Assembly: GCA_963921425.1 (NCBI GenBank)
Contig: OY992833.1
Location: 17,587,738-17,651,737 of the forward strand
Origin: Dryas octopetala
Lineage: Eukaryota; Streptophyta; Magnoliopsida; Rosales; Rosaceae
Direction: 5' to 3'
DNA: 64,000 nucleotides
Below, in pieces: positions 35,662 to 47,261 of this stretch (the stretch's first letter is position 1; every line of letters starts with the position of its first letter). The notes beneath the pieces are model-generated. The model worked only from the letters and a program-made list of their open reading frames with translations. It did no database searches and was not told where the DNA came from. A program made the position numbers and the translations under genes.

Positions 35662-36673
35662 GGGCATGTTTACTAAACTGGAATCGGAATGAGCGAGAAT
35701 CGAAATGAGCATGAATCAGAATAAGCGGAATCATAATGAATAGAAATCAGAATAAACAGGAATCGGAATGAGAATGAATCATAATGAATCAGAATGAATA
35801 GGAATCAGAATGAACATGAATCGGAATCAGCAATTCTCATTAACATGTTTACTAACTGTTAGGAATGAGAATGAAAATAAAGTTGATTTCACATATTTAC
35901 TAACTAATAGGAATCATAATAAAAATGAGTTTGATTACTAAAATGCCCTTATACAACATCGATCCATTATATTTTTTAGATGCTATTTATTAATCACAAT
36001 TTTTTAAATGATAAATATTCATTGTACTACTATTTATATTTCTTTCAACTATTTATTAATCCATTATATTTATTAATCACAATTTTAATATTTGTATTTA
36101 TTAATATTCACAATTTTAATATTTTTATTTATTAATCATTTGCTAACTATTTATATTTACAATTTTAATACTTTTTACAATTTATTTCTATCAACTATTT
36201 AATATTCACAATTTTTTTAATTCATTATATTTATTAATCACAATTTTTTAAATGATAAATATTCAAAAAAATGAATATTTATTTAAATATTCATTTTAAA
36301 TGATAAATATTCAAAAATATGAATATTTAAATAAATATTCATTTTAAATGATAAAATAAAGGATATTTTTGGTTTTTCATAAATAATGTGGGGGCATTTT
36401 GGACACGAAAATTTCATTATGATTCCCCCTCTCTCATGCCGGACCCCCCCAAGGAATTCCATTCCCCCAAAATCACGAATCTCATTCCTGATTTTGGTGG
36501 ACCCCACATGCATTCCATTTCCCCTCCAAGTTTAGTAAACAAGGGAATGAAAATCATTCTCATTCCCAACTGTTAAGTAAACACAAGAATGAGAATGAGA
36601 ATGAGAATGATTCTCAAATGTTAGTAAACACAAAAATGAGAATCATTCTCATTCCCCTTAGGTAAACATGCCT
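35662..36673. mobile_element. PIF/Harbinger-like MITE (1.0 kb) inserted in the hAT element
   Basis: Begins GGGCATGTTTACTAAACTGG and ends with the complement (CTTAGGTAAACATGCCT). TCA trinucleotides flank it at 35659-35661 and 36674-36676, as expected for a 3-bp duplication. Arms are filled with repeats of GGAATSAGAATGAAT type; the centre (36060-36350) has AAATATTCATTTTAAATGAT snapback repeats. Same terminal family as 16144-16560. Confidence 0.78.
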
Positions 36674-36737
36674 TCATATTTCGATATTAGGATCGGTATG
36701 GGGTCCATCCCGTACCGTGCCCACCCTTACAAATAAC

Positions 36738-37950
36738 TGGAAGTTGTCCATTTTGCTCTCATTGTAAACCAAAGGATAGGCCTACAATGAGGCAAGTGGT
36801 GCGATATTCAATGCGGATGGGCCGGTTCCTAATGTCAAAAATTAGGGCAATAATGAACTCAAGATTTATGCATGCAATTTTTATTGATATAGTTGCATCA
36901 TATATATCATTCATCGACCTTAAGTGGGTTCTCTTCTAGTTCCATCGACGATGGAAGATAAGAAGGCTTCTCATTCTTGGAGAAAGATCTATGACATCTT
37001 ATATTTGACACAAGTTTTCAATAGGCATATTATATATAAGATTTCAAAAATTCGAATTGTCTAAGTCTCCATTAAGGGATCATCCTTGCCAAAATTAAGT
37101 AAATCGGAAAACACTTACTATATAAGATTAAATGGGCAACATTTCAAGTGTTTGTTTTATTGACCATTTAATCTTTATAGGTAAATGATTTATGATTTAT
37201 CTAATTTTTTATAAGGATAATATTTTAATGGAGACTTAAAAAATAAACGATTCGGATCGTTGAAATCCTATATGAAGTAAGCCCCATTAAAAATTTGTGT
37301 AAAAAATAGAATGTCATGGATCTACCCCTCATTCTTATGATTCCTATATTTGTGTCCGACACAGTCTTTAAATCCTAGAATCAATTTCTAGTAAAAATTA
37401 ACACATTTTTATGGAGTACTCAATTCTTGAATTAACACTCAATTTGCTTATAGCTTTGTTAAATTTTAATTAATTCTAGTCATTGGAAAACATTCATCTT
37501 TTAGTAGTATTAAATTATTATTTTTATATTGGGGATATTGAAATGTCGTTGTAGAGTGTGGACTTGTAGTGTTGCAGCATCGCAGCTGAGCAGAGACAGC
37601 TTTTGAGTAGCAACGTGGTACATTGTATAGACTGTACAATCAATCCCAGAGAAGAAGAAAGAAAGTAATGGTGGCTGGTTCGGGATTGGACTGATTTGTT
37701 ACATTTGTACACAATAAAAGACCACAAAATCCATAGCAGCAAGCAAGCAAAAGACACAGACACCAGTCTAGTCCGGTGTTGGCTAAAAACAGTGTAGATT
37801 GGGGGACCGACCTTGTGGCCTGTTTCTTGTTTGGTACATGCGTCACGTGTTCTGTTACTAACAACTCTTAATTTCCTTTTATATTTTTCTGAAATCGTTG
37901 ATTGATTGAATGCCTTCAGGTATGTATAGATCATAAAATCCCATCCAAAT
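36738..37950. other. Intergenic DNA
   Basis: No gene recognised. A minus-strand frame at 37524-37934 has no family resemblance. A CACGTG motif occurs near 37844. Confidence 0.45.
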
Positions 37951-37951
37951 C

Positions 37952-37952
<1 letters not shown>

Positions 37953-38007
<55 letters not shown>
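37953..38007. repeat. (CT)n microsatellite, about 54 bp
   Basis: An uninterrupted run of CT dinucleotides. Confidence 0.95.
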
Positions 38008-38010
<3 letters not shown>

Positions 38011-38514
38011 CGTGTGCTTAGTGCTGATGTTGTTTCGTTATTGTCTGAGGTGGTATCTATGGAACTATAGCAGCTTTTGCATTTCTTTTTCTTTCTCTAA
38101 TGTCTTTGTCTAACATACTTTTTTTTTTTGCAAGTTGTCCAACATATTAAGAAGCAATAATTCAAAATAATGGTTTAATAATACAATCTTTCTAGCCTTC
38201 TAGGCTCAAATTTGTTAATCATTTTGCATGTGAGAATTTTTTCTGAATAGTTGTTCTATGTATACATTCATTTTTCTAACTTTTAAATGTTACCGATCGA
38301 GTTCATTTCTATTAATACAAATTTTTATTTTTAAATAAGGATATAATTTTTCACCCTTCTATGTTTTGTACACACAACCATTATACTAAAGGCGAATTCT
38401 TAATAGTTGTTGGGGTAACCTAATTGAAATAGCCATAAAATCATTCATCTACCCTCAAATTCAATTTTTGTTTTAATGCTTTAAAAGTCATAACTTAAAT
38501 TTTTTAGGGTTATT

Positions 38515-39245
38515 CCTTAGGGCACCTCTAGTCGTTCCTTAAGGCATCTCAAGTCGTTCGATGAAAATTTCAGTTTGTAGCTCGATGTATTTTAAATGTT
38601 TATACTCGTAGTGAATTTCAAATTGTCCTCAGTGACATTCCAAGTCATGTTCTGATGTTTCCCAAGTCATACAATAAAGTTTCTTAAGTCGTTCTTTAGG
38701 ACATATGAAGTCGTTTCTTAGGGCATCCTAAGTCGTTCGTTGAAAATTTCAGTTCGTAACTCTAGAGATTGTAAATGTTTTATACCCTTGTTGCATTTCA
38801 AATTGTACTCAGTGATATCCTAAGTCATGTTTTGACGCTTCCAAAGTCATACCTTAGAGTTTCTCAAGTCGTTCAAAAGGGCATCTGAATTTGTTCTTTA
38901 AGGCATACCAAGTTGTTCATTGAAAATTTCAGTTCGTAACTCAACGGATTTTAAATGTTTATACCCTTGATGCATTTCAAATTGTACCTAGTGACATTTC
39001 AAGTCATATTTTGACATTTCTCAAGTCATACCTTAGAGTTTCTCAAGTCGTTCCTTAGGGTATTCTAAGTTGTTCGTTGAAAATTTCAGTTTGTAACTCG
39101 AGTGATTTTAAAAATTTATACCCTTGATACATTTTAAATTGTATCTAGTGACATTCCAAATAATGTTTTGACATTTCCCAAGTCATATCTTAGTGTTTCT
39201 CAAGTCGTTCCTTAGGACATCTTTAGTCATTTCTTAAAACATATC
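38515..39245. repeat. Satellite-like tandem array, about 180-bp monomers, four copies
   Basis: The anchor GAAAATTTCAGTTYGTARCT occurs near 38563, 38742, 38922 and 39079, giving spacings of about 179, 180 and 157 bp. Each monomer continues with TTTAAATGTTTATACCC, CATTTCAAATTGTAC, AGTGACATTCCAAGTCAT and CTCAAGTCGTTC. Monomers are diverged by point changes and small indels. Inside the monomer a short AAGTCGTTC / AAGTCATNC subrepeat recurs. Confidence 0.85.
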
Positions 39246-39762
39246 AAATTTAAGACAATAACTTTCGTATCGAAATAAAACTAAGACAATGACACAAATT
39301 AAGCTTATTAGATTCATGGTAGGAATACACGTATTAGAAATAAGATTGATACTAAGAATGCGTACTGTATCAAAATTTGCATCAGAAATAATTATGTGTC
39401 AATAATATGTTTGTATAAATAAATGAGTCCCAAGTTTGGGATATCTAATAACATTGTACAAGTAAATGAGATTTAGGAAGAGTCTAAATTAAAAATAAAA
39501 AATAAAAAAAATAAGACAACATATCATATTCTTTGATGTTCAAAATATGATGAATACATTTAAATGATTGAATGAGCGTATCAATAATTTTGATAATAAA
39601 TTAATAATATAGTTAAAATAGAAAGATAGATGCCTTTGTCTGGTTTTGTTTGTATGTTTGGACAAGAATCCGACGAAGCCCCTCATTTTGCGCCTCAAAA
39701 ACTACAAACTCTCTCTCACCCTCCATCCCCACCTCTCAGTCTTCTTCTTCTGCCTCTGGAAA
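39246..39762. promoter_or_regulatory. Upstream region of the ATL43-like gene
   Basis: AT-rich spacer; the last 100 bp are pyrimidine-rich (CTCTCTCACCCTCCATCCCC), as in many plant 5' leaders. No specific cis-element is called. Confidence 0.35.
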
Positions 39763-41151
39763 ATGGGCCTTCTCAAGCCCACCACCTCCACCACCCTCCT
39801 TCTTCTTCTCCTCTCTCTCTTCCTCACACCCTCCAACGCCATTGGCGATGAAGCAGAAGAAGCAGACTTCCTCGACCTCCTTGTCAACCCACCCATCGGT
39901 GACATTGCCATCACCGCCATTCCATCTCCTTCACCCCCCCAACCTCCACCTCCTCCTCTCCAATCGAATTCGAATCCAAATTCCTCATCGTTCCGTCCCA
40001 GCATAGCCATCATCGTCGGCGTCCTCACCTCCTTCTTCTCCGTCACCTTCCTCCTCCTCCTCTACGCCAAGCACTGCAAGCGCGGCGGCGGAAGCTCCAG
40101 CTTCCGACCCGCCGCCCCTTCCGCCGCCCGAAAAAACTCCGGCATCGACCGGGCTGTCGTCGAGTCTTTACCCATTTTCCGATTCGGGTCGCTCCGAGGC
40201 CACAAGGACGGGCTCGAATGCGCCGTCTGCCTGACCCGGTTCGAACCCACCGAGGTCCTTCGCCTCCTCCCCAAATGCAAGCACGCCTTCCACGTCGAGT
40301 GCGTCGACACGTGGCTTGACGCCCACTCCACGTGCCCGCTCTGCCGCTACCGGGTCGACCCGGAAGACATCCTCCTCATCGAGGACGCCAAGGTCTTGCA
40401 TTACAACCAGCCTCCGCCGCAGCACCACGACGTCGTTCTGGACATCGAGAACGACCCGGCCAGATTCCGCCGGGTCTCGGGTCGGCACTCTGCCTCCGGA
40501 GCCTTTTTGACCCAAATCCTCATACAGAGACCGAGCTTCGATCAACCTAATGCTTCTCACGACACCACCACGACGTCGTTTCGAAGATCTCTGGACAGCC
40601 GGACCATGGTTCGAAAAAAGAGCGAGTCCACCGTGTCCGTCGGATGCTTTGACCGTCCGAGAAAAGACGGACTGTTGTTGAATCAAGACAAGACGAGATT
40701 GGAACACCGGATCATAATCTCCTCACCCCCCGGTACGGGTACTGCTACTGTTGGGCTCCACCAAAGATGGAGCGACGTACTGCCGTCAGATCTTGTGCAT
40801 CTACGGTCGGAAATGATCAGAAAGGACACCGTTTTGACACGTAAGCAGCAGAACGGGAACAACGAGGAGCAGGAGCGAGCAGCAGAGGGCATTGATGGTG
40901 GCAGGAGCGTAATTAATTTGAGAAGTGTGTCGGAAATCACGGGATTGAGCAGGTTTTCGAACAGAGCGAGCAGTAATGATAATAATGACCGTCAGATTCA
41001 GAGCCATCTCCACCATCATCAACGACAACAGCGACAGCTCAGCCTTGTTTCCAGATGGCTGGCTTGGATGAATTCTTCTTCTCAGTCACGGCCAGCTGCA
41101 CGCTCAGACCGTACAATGAGTCCCACTTCAGTCACATCTCCCGTGGCCTAA
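39763..41151 (+). CDS. ATL43: RING-H2 E3 ubiquitin ligase, ATL43-like
   Basis: Membrane-anchored E3 of the ATL family, expected to bind E2 enzymes through its RING and transfer ubiquitin to targets at an endomembrane or the plasma membrane. The intronless frame has 462 residues from the first ATG at 39763; frame upstream of it has no ATG. Residues 1-26 form a signal peptide, 54-66 are proline-rich, 80-101 a transmembrane helix (IAIIVGVLTSFFSVTFLLLL), 124-139 the GLD-type motif (KNSGIDRAVVESLPIF), and 153-194 the RING-H2: C153, C156, C172, H174, H177, C180, C191, C194. The sequence after the RING (RYRVDPEDILLIED) and the GHKDGLECAVC context resemble Arabidopsis ATL43 most closely from memory. 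The C-terminal half is polar and probably disordered. Coding GC is high compared with its flanks. ATL42 or ATL13-like paralogues are alternatives. Confidence 0.88.
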   Translation: MGLLKPTTSTTLLLLLLSLFLTPSNAIGDEAEEADFLDLLVNPPIGDIAITAIPSPSPPQPPPPPLQSNSNPNSSSFRPSIAIIVGVLTSFFSVTFLLLLYAKHCKRGGGSSSFRPAAPSAARKNSGIDRAVVESLPIFRFGSLRGHKDGLECAVCLTRFEPTEVLRLLPKCKHAFHVECVDTWLDAHSTCPLCRYRVDPEDILLIEDAKVLHYNQPPPQHHDVVLDIENDPARFRRVSGRHSASGAFLTQILIQRPSFDQPNASHDTTTTSFRRSLDSRTMVRKKSESTVSVGCFDRPRKDGLLLNQDKTRLEHRIIISSPPGTGTATVGLHQRWSDVLPSDLVHLRSEMIRKDTVLTRKQQNGNNEEQERAAEGIDGGRSVINLRSVSEITGLSRFSNRASSNDNNDRQIQSHLHHHQRQQRQLSLVSRWLAWMNSSSQSRPAARSDRTMSPTSVTSPVA

Positions 41152-42596
41152 TCTTTAGTTATACAGAAGGCGCCAAAAGTTAGATAGCAGAGGAACAGAA
41201 CCAAATTCACCCACTACCTTCCAAAATTTGTTTGATTTTTTTTTTTATTTTTATATTCTAGGAAGGAAGGTAGGGCACTAGGGCATGTTAAAGTTAGAAT
41301 AGACAAACCAGCAGAGGGATAGATATTCCAGACAACCACGGATACCGAAACGGCACGTGGAATTTTTTGTGACGGTTGGTACTAATTTCTTGTAGTATTG
41401 TATTGTACATGTTATTCTTTTAGAACTTAGAATTGTGCAGTTGTTCAAATTAGAGCCCCCAGGCCCAGGTTAAGTGGCTATTTATTTGATTTGTTCAAAG
41501 TGAAGTTTCAGCTTGGCTTTGATGTCTTAATTTCATCAATATATATATACCCTGATGTTTGTACATTATAGAAATGTTAATTAACCATTCAATTTCATCA
41601 ATGTTAATTCTGTTGTTTGTGGTATAAATAATGTAGTTTTTGACTACAGCTGTGGACTCATAAACTTGTTCCAATATCTGTCCAGGTGGTAATTTTTGCT
41701 GTTGTTCAAAATTGAATGACTCAAGGTTTTTCAATGCAACAAAGTCATTCAACTTTATAGTGGCTACTTAAAAGTGATGAAGGATTATGTTAATCAAATC
41801 AAATTAAGTTCAGAATACTTGAGATTCTTCGGATCTGCTCCTTGTTAAAAAAGAGTTACAAGTACGTACTTCTGGCTAATCTCTCTCTTTATATGCTTGC
41901 AAATGCAAGTCATGTAAGTTAATTTCATAACCAAGGATTTACACTTTTGATAAATATTAGCTGTGCACAGTACACTTGTTGATTTACCAAGATTTTATTG
42001 GATTTCTCATTTTTAATTAAGCATTTGCATGTATCTGCATCCACGTTTAATTATATTCATTTTGAGTTCTTTGTGGTTTCAACATCGATCTAAGTAGACC
42101 ATTGCTTTAGACATGCACTTGGTGTTTGATGCTGGAGAGTTTCTGATGATGACTTGCATTTGGCAACAAATATATCTATTTTATGAAAGATTTTTGTTTT
42201 TTGTTTTTTGAGGATATATATTATATTTTATGAAAGATAGTCATAAATGGCATGCTGTCATGGTAAACCTCTGTTAAATTTAAAAATCTTTATCTCGTGG
42301 AGTTAAAATTTAAAATATTATGTTTACCATTGGTTCAAAATTCATTCACTATAAACTGGATGGAGATACAAATCAGAAAGAATAAAACTATTTTTATTAT
42401 CTTAATTAATCATATGGTGTATCATATTTCTAGAGATATAGTAGAACATAAGGTCAGTTTTGTTGGTTAATCAACATGTATCTCGTTCATTAGATCTCAA
42501 TACCTCCTCCAATTGACTAAACTAAATAGTCATTTACTCACTTAAGATAATCCTAATAATACTTATTACCCAAAATTCGATCTTACTATCATCGTT
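41152..42596. other. ATL43-like 3' region and intergenic DNA
   Basis: The first 300-400 bp probably include the 3' UTR. The rest is AT-rich with no gene recognised. Confidence 0.45.
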
Positions 42597-43895
42597 ATGG
42601 TCAAGTTCAGCCCAAATCAAGTCCATCGCTCAGTTATGGTGGGTCTACCGTGGCTCGTATTCTTCACGTTTATTGCAAAATTCGTTTTTCAAATGATTAA
42701 TGTTCTTGAGAGTGAAGGTCTTCTTTTGCCCCACTCTTATTCTTGTCCAACATCAGGGTACTTATTTGCTTTGTTTCTTTGCTTGATATTCAAAATCAAA
42801 ATCATTGCAGAAAGTTGAGCAAATTTAGATATATAGAAAGCAAATTATGGTCGATGACTGCTTGTTATTGATGTTAGCTAGGGATATAACGGACATGGAA
42901 GAATGCGCGATACAAGAGTACATCTCAACTGATTATCTTATATATCATCTCTCTTACACAAATATTAAAAGCAAATGAGACTCACATGAATGAATATATT
43001 CTACAGTGATACTTGTTTGACTCACATTGGGGGCATAGGGCCACACGACCCTAATTTGTTGGTTTTTCCTCATAGTTTTTTACCCCACACAAAAGAAAGA
43101 GCTGTTTAGATTTTTTATTTTTGTTTTAAATGAAACTGTTCAAAACGACGAGCAGTCCTCAATAGCATGAAGTGAACACGAGTAACATGACCTCTGTTCC
43201 TAGAGCTTCACTCTCGTTCTTCCTCTTTGGGCTCTTAGTTTTAGGATTGACTATTGATAATAATATTGTAATATGACGTTTTCAGAACATGAGAGCTCGT
43301 CGTTGATAATTATAAATGAAAACATTGAAATGAATATTCAATAGCTTTTTTGCTTTGTCATACTCATACCCCATGCCACTGGTCTCAACTCTGTTAAGAA
43401 AATAGTTTCATTTATATTATTTTGGGGGAAGTCTAAAAAGTCTTTCAACAATCTACTACATGCTATTAGACCTTTATATACCATCTGACAATATTAGGCC
43501 CAGTAGAACAGAAGGCCTTTATTATGGCAAACCGTATCACGATGAGTAGTCCATTACACAGGCTCCAAGTAATGCCCCAAAGTCCAAACATCCTTAAGGA
43601 CCAAAAGGGACTTGGCACCAGACAGAAAACTATCATGGAATTTATCTCCCATATTAAATTCTATTGAAATATCCTGCATGCATGTGTCCAATTCAAATCT
43701 GGACGGCGGAATAGATCGAGCTATTTTACTAATTCATAATTCTAACTAATATCGATAGTTGAACAACATAATATTCTCTATATTATATGTAAATATGTGA
43801 TAATTAAAGTTACATACCCAAATTATTTGGAATATTTATATGTATGGAATGGCCTTTAATCACACCTTCTATACACATAAATGTGTAATTACCAA
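42597..43895. repeat. Copy A of a duplicated block flanking the lectin receptor kinase
   Basis: Aligns by eye, in the same orientation and order, with pieces of 47200-50505: GTCAAGTTCAGCCCA, CTTCACGTTTATTGCAAAAT, CTTTTGCCCCACTCYTATTC, GGTCGATGACTNCTTGTTAT, CACATTGGGGGCATAGG, GAATATTCAATAGC, CAATCTACTACATGCTA and CCAAAGTCCAAACATCCTTA. Copy A lacks the solo LTR, the LINE-like segment and the Emigrant-like MITE found in copy B, but has about 150 bp (42875-43024) absent from B. Confidence 0.85.
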
Positions 43896-44898
43896 AAAAT
43901 GATACTTGTTGATATACCTTATGTATGTCAAAAATTAATAAAACTAACATAAAACACACAATTCAAGTTTATAAAGTCACATCCACTCGTGTTATAGCAT
44001 AAAAATGACTGTCACTAATTCTCAGTTTCCAAAAACTTAGGTTTAGGAATTTTTTTATTTGCATGATGGATCGAACAACATATTATAAATTTTAGTCATT
44101 TTTCTCTAATTAATTGGCTGGTCTGGCCTAGACTCAAAGGCCTCAAAACTCATAGAGCCTTTACACTAAAGTTTACTAACATAAAATGAGAATGGAAAAC
44201 AAATCGGGAAGAGAAGGAATAGGAGTGGGGCTGAGTCATTTTCTATTAAGTTGTTTGCAAATCATGATGATTACGAATCAGAATAAAAATAAATTTAATT
44301 ACTAATATACCCTTGTATAAAATGCATTATATTTTATTCAAATTTTTTTTTTTTGAAAGGTAATTTTAGTATGAAGCTATGACTCCAGATGGAATTGGAA
44401 TCAGTACCAAGTCTTCCCGAAAGAGTGTGATTGATGAAGAAAAATGAATTTGATTATTGATTGTGCCCCCACCTACTTTTTGATTACCAAATGTAAGTAA
44501 ATACAAGATTTGAATGGAATAGTAGTGATTATTTGTTTTAACTTTAAAGAAGAAAAAGAAAAAGGTCATTGAGACAACTTGCAATCGTAGCAAAAAAAAA
44601 AAACGTCGTGCATTCCCTCACTGCTATGGAATCTTTTGCTCAAACAAGGAACCAGTTTCTCAAATGGAAAGGTTTTTTTTTCTTGGACTGAAGCAGTTTT
44701 TTCGTATATGTACAAATCAGTACACAAACATATGTCGTTCACAAAACTAATGAAGTACTAGAGGCCAGTGGCCAAAAAAAAAAAAAAGAAGTACTAGAGG
44801 CCAAGTAACATTTAACATTCAAAGGTGCATATAAACATATCCATTGTGTTTGTATGGCAGTGAATCCAGGTTTGTGAGAGAATCCCAATTGTTTTGTA
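43896..44898. other. Intergenic DNA downstream of the lectin receptor kinase
   Basis: Weak similarity to the GGCATGTTTACT-type MITE arms (TAAAGTTTACTAACATAAAA with GAATGGAA motifs) near 44165-44290; too decayed to bound. T and A runs near 44340, 44590 and 44770. The kinase 3' UTR should lie at 44700-44898. Confidence 0.4.
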
Positions 44899-46932
44899 TC
44901 AGCGACCACCTGAGAGTGTGGACTCTGCAACATATGATGTTTGTGAAAACCCCTTCTTGCCCACAGAAGACGCATATGACATTGCAAAGTCATCAAAACC
45001 TTCATGGTGTGAAAAAGTTAACCCACTTGAAGAGAGCCCAATAAGTGACAACTCCGGCAGAGCAATGTCATGCCCCTCCAAATACTGCACAACTTGGCGC
45101 ATGCTTGGCCTAGCTGTAGGCTCTGAGTGTGAGCACAGCAGCCCAAGCTTCAACACCAACTCTACCTCCTCAGCTACAAACTCTGTGCCCAAATTTGGAT
45201 CTTTTGCCTCAAGAATGTCACTTCTGTTCCAACAAGAAAAAACCCAATCAACCAAGATCACATCCTGGTTTGGACCCTGTGTCTCTATTGGCCTTCTTCC
45301 ACAAGCAACTTCAAGCAAAAAAGCCCCAAAAGCAAACACATCTGTGTTGGTTGTGGCCTTGCCTGATCTTGTCTGCTCAGGTGCTAGATACCCAAGTGTT
45401 CCCACTATGTGAGTGGTTTGAGGGTCTGTTCCATGGTCATATAGCTTTGCAAGCCCAAAATCTCCTAGCTTTGCATTCAATTCCCCATCTAGCAATACAT
45501 TGCTGGCCTTCACATCTCTGTGAATCACAACTTGTTCCCATTCTTCATGGAGATAGAACAGCCCTGAAGCCACCCCTCTGATGACTCTAAACCTCTGGCT
45601 CCAACTGAGAGTGACCACTGGGTTCGCATAAATGTACTTGTCCAAGCTTCCATTAGGCACGTAGTCATACACCAAGAGTAGCTCCCCTTTTCTTCTGCAA
45701 TAGCCCAAGAGTTGTACTAAATTCCGGTGACGAAGCCGACCAATACTGACAATTTCTGCAACAAATTCCTTCATCCCCTGCCTTGATTCATGTGAGACCT
45801 TCTTCACAGCAATCTCAATTTTGGAGGTTGGTAATATGCCTTTATAGACCTTACCAAACCCCCCAGTTCCTAAAAGCTCCTTTTCCCTAAACCCTTTTGT
45901 GGCAATGTATAGTTCTTTGTATTTAAACCTCTGAGGCCCATACTCGAGCTCCCAATCTTCAAGCACTTCGGCAAACTTCCTCTTCCTTTTTATGGCATAA
46001 ACTACACCTGAAATTGCCAGCAAAACCAAACTCACAGACATCACAGGCACACCAATGGTCAAAAGTTTAGACCTTTTTTTACCTCCTATCCGAGGCAGCT
46101 TGGGAAGTGGTGAGTGTAGAAAGTCTTGAGCCTGGCCATTGATCTCAAAGCTCCAGCCCAAAACATAATGGGATGTGAGGAGTGACCCAGTGGAGGAGGA
46201 GAATCCAACATACATGGTTTCGTGGAGGATGGGGGAAAGGTCATACTTAAAAGACAAAAGTGGAATTTGGGGTTTGGCAACATTGATTGGAGCCAAAGTG
46301 ACATTGATTTGCTTCTGGGCACCATCATATTCCACCCAAACTTGCATTGGTTGACCACTGATGAGAGTTAAGTTCCGAAACCCTTCCTTGTTTTTCGCAT
46401 AATATCCTGCTGGGGCAGATTTCTTAGATTCCAAGCCATTAACATCAATCCCAACATGGTTGTCATTGATATCTTTGAAATCGAGGCTCTGGAGGGTGTC
46501 AAGCTCCACAGCAAAAACATGATTGGTGTCATTTCCATTGTTGATCTCATTGAAGAGGCCAAAGTACTGGCTTTGAAGAGCTCCCGGAAGCCCTCTTGTT
46601 GGAGCGATGACAAAAGCGATTCCATGGCCGCCCAGAGTTGGGTATTCTGGGCTGATAGCGAAGACAAAAGTGGTGTAGAAGGAGAAAGCAGTGGCATTGG
46701 AATATGATGAGTTCTTGAAGGCTACTGGGTTGGGGTAGAAGGCATGGCCCTGTTTCTGTCTAGTGTGGTTTGTAAGTTCCAGAAGACCATTGGGTGTGAC
46801 TCGTGCTATGCCGTCTAGGCTAAGATTTGCAGAACCAAAACCATTGTAGGTGAAACTCACATCTTCAGCTGCTGCTGCTGCTAAGCTTAGTAGTACTAGG
46901 AGTATTGCAAGCTTGAAAAACATGGCTGCCAT
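44899..46932 (-). CDS. L-type lectin-domain receptor kinase (LecRK, class IV-like), 677 aa
   Basis: Plasma-membrane receptor kinase, single exon as usual for LecRKs. Residues 1-22 are a signal peptide; 24-275 a legume-lectin domain (FTYNGF start, YTTFVFAISP, GHGIAFVIAP, HVFAVELDTL, NHVGIDVNGL, GFSSSTG). NxS/T glycosylation sites include N74 and N134. Residues 289-313 are the transmembrane helix (LLTIGVPVMSVSLVLLAISG). The kinase domain (about 349-620) has GTGGFG 355-360, K377, E393, an RD-type HRDVKASNVLL with H471-D473, and D491-F-G. The C-terminus ends LSGGR, a feature I associate with class IV members, as is RFKYKELYIATKGF. All catalytic residues are present, so it should be active. Class IV members act in pollen, stress and defence signalling; the exact role here is not shown. 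The gene sits between two copies of a duplicated block. Confidence 0.94.
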   Translation of the reverse strand: MAAMFFKLAILLVLLSLAAAAAEDVSFTYNGFGSANLSLDGIARVTPNGLLELTNHTRQKQGHAFYPNPVAFKNSSYSNATAFSFYTTFVFAISPEYPTLGGHGIAFVIAPTRGLPGALQSQYFGLFNEINNGNDTNHVFAVELDTLQSLDFKDINDNHVGIDVNGLESKKSAPAGYYAKNKEGFRNLTLISGQPMQVWVEYDGAQKQINVTLAPINVAKPQIPLLSFKYDLSPILHETMYVGFSSSTGSLLTSHYVLGWSFEINGQAQDFLHSPLPKLPRIGGKKRSKLLTIGVPVMSVSLVLLAISGVVYAIKRKRKFAEVLEDWELEYGPQRFKYKELYIATKGFREKELLGTGGFGKVYKGILPTSKIEIAVKKVSHESRQGMKEFVAEIVSIGRLRHRNLVQLLGYCRRKGELLLVYDYVPNGSLDKYIYANPVVTLSWSQRFRVIRGVASGLFYLHEEWEQVVIHRDVKASNVLLDGELNAKLGDFGLAKLYDHGTDPQTTHIVGTLGYLAPEQTRSGKATTNTDVFAFGAFLLEVACGRRPIETQGPNQDVILVDWVFSCWNRSDILEAKDPNLGTEFVAEEVELVLKLGLLCSHSEPTARPSMRQVVQYLEGHDIALPELSLIGLSSSGLTFSHHEGFDDFAMSYASSVGKKGFSQTSYVAESTLSGGR

Positions 46933-46982
46933 TAACTTTCACATATCCTTCATTTTAAGTCTAGCATATGCATCCAAGTCCT

Positions 46983-46994
46983 ATATATATATCC
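46983..46994 (-). promoter_or_regulatory. TATA-like element upstream of the lectin receptor kinase
   Basis: TATATATATA lies about 50-60 bp upstream of the ATG on the minus strand, a plausible TATA box if the 5' leader is short. Confidence 0.35.
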
Positions 46995-47261
46995 ATCATT
47001 GCAGCCGACATTCGAGAAGAAATATCGGTTAAGTAGTTGCTACTTGGACCGTCATTGTCACAATAATGAAACATGTCTGTTTTTATGTACTAAACATTGA
47101 TCCAGGCTATCTAATTCCGAACTCCATACGCAACTAGTTGGCTCCTAATATAGTGACTGGTTGGTCCACTGTCCAGGCCATTCATCGTGGACAAATGAGT
47201 ATATCAGTTGCACAGTCAAGTTCAGCCCAGATATTTTCCATGGCCTTACGTGGTTTGTATG

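Larger units (their letters stand above)
34854..36729. mobile_element. hAT-like element with TAGGGGTGGGCA ends, 1.9 kb, near-perfect 8-bp TSD
   Basis: Left end TAGGGGTGGGCATTAATCCC; right end reads GTGCCCACCCTTA, whose reverse complement is TAAGGGTGGGCAC. Flanking octamers CAAAAAAC (34846-34853) and CAAATAAC (36730-36737) match at seven of eight positions, as for an aged hAT duplication. Subterminal TACCGTACCG motifs recur on both sides (near 34935, 34993, 35640 and 36710). A PIF-like MITE is inserted in it. No hAT transposase is encoded. Confidence 0.75.

Noticed and set aside
37524..37934. 136-aa minus-strand frame
   Set aside because: No protein family pattern; composition fits chance translation and it has no supporting context.
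40168..40707. 179-aa minus-strand frame in the ATL43-like gene
   Set aside because: Antisense shadow in GC-rich coding DNA; the plus strand has the full RING-H2 pattern.
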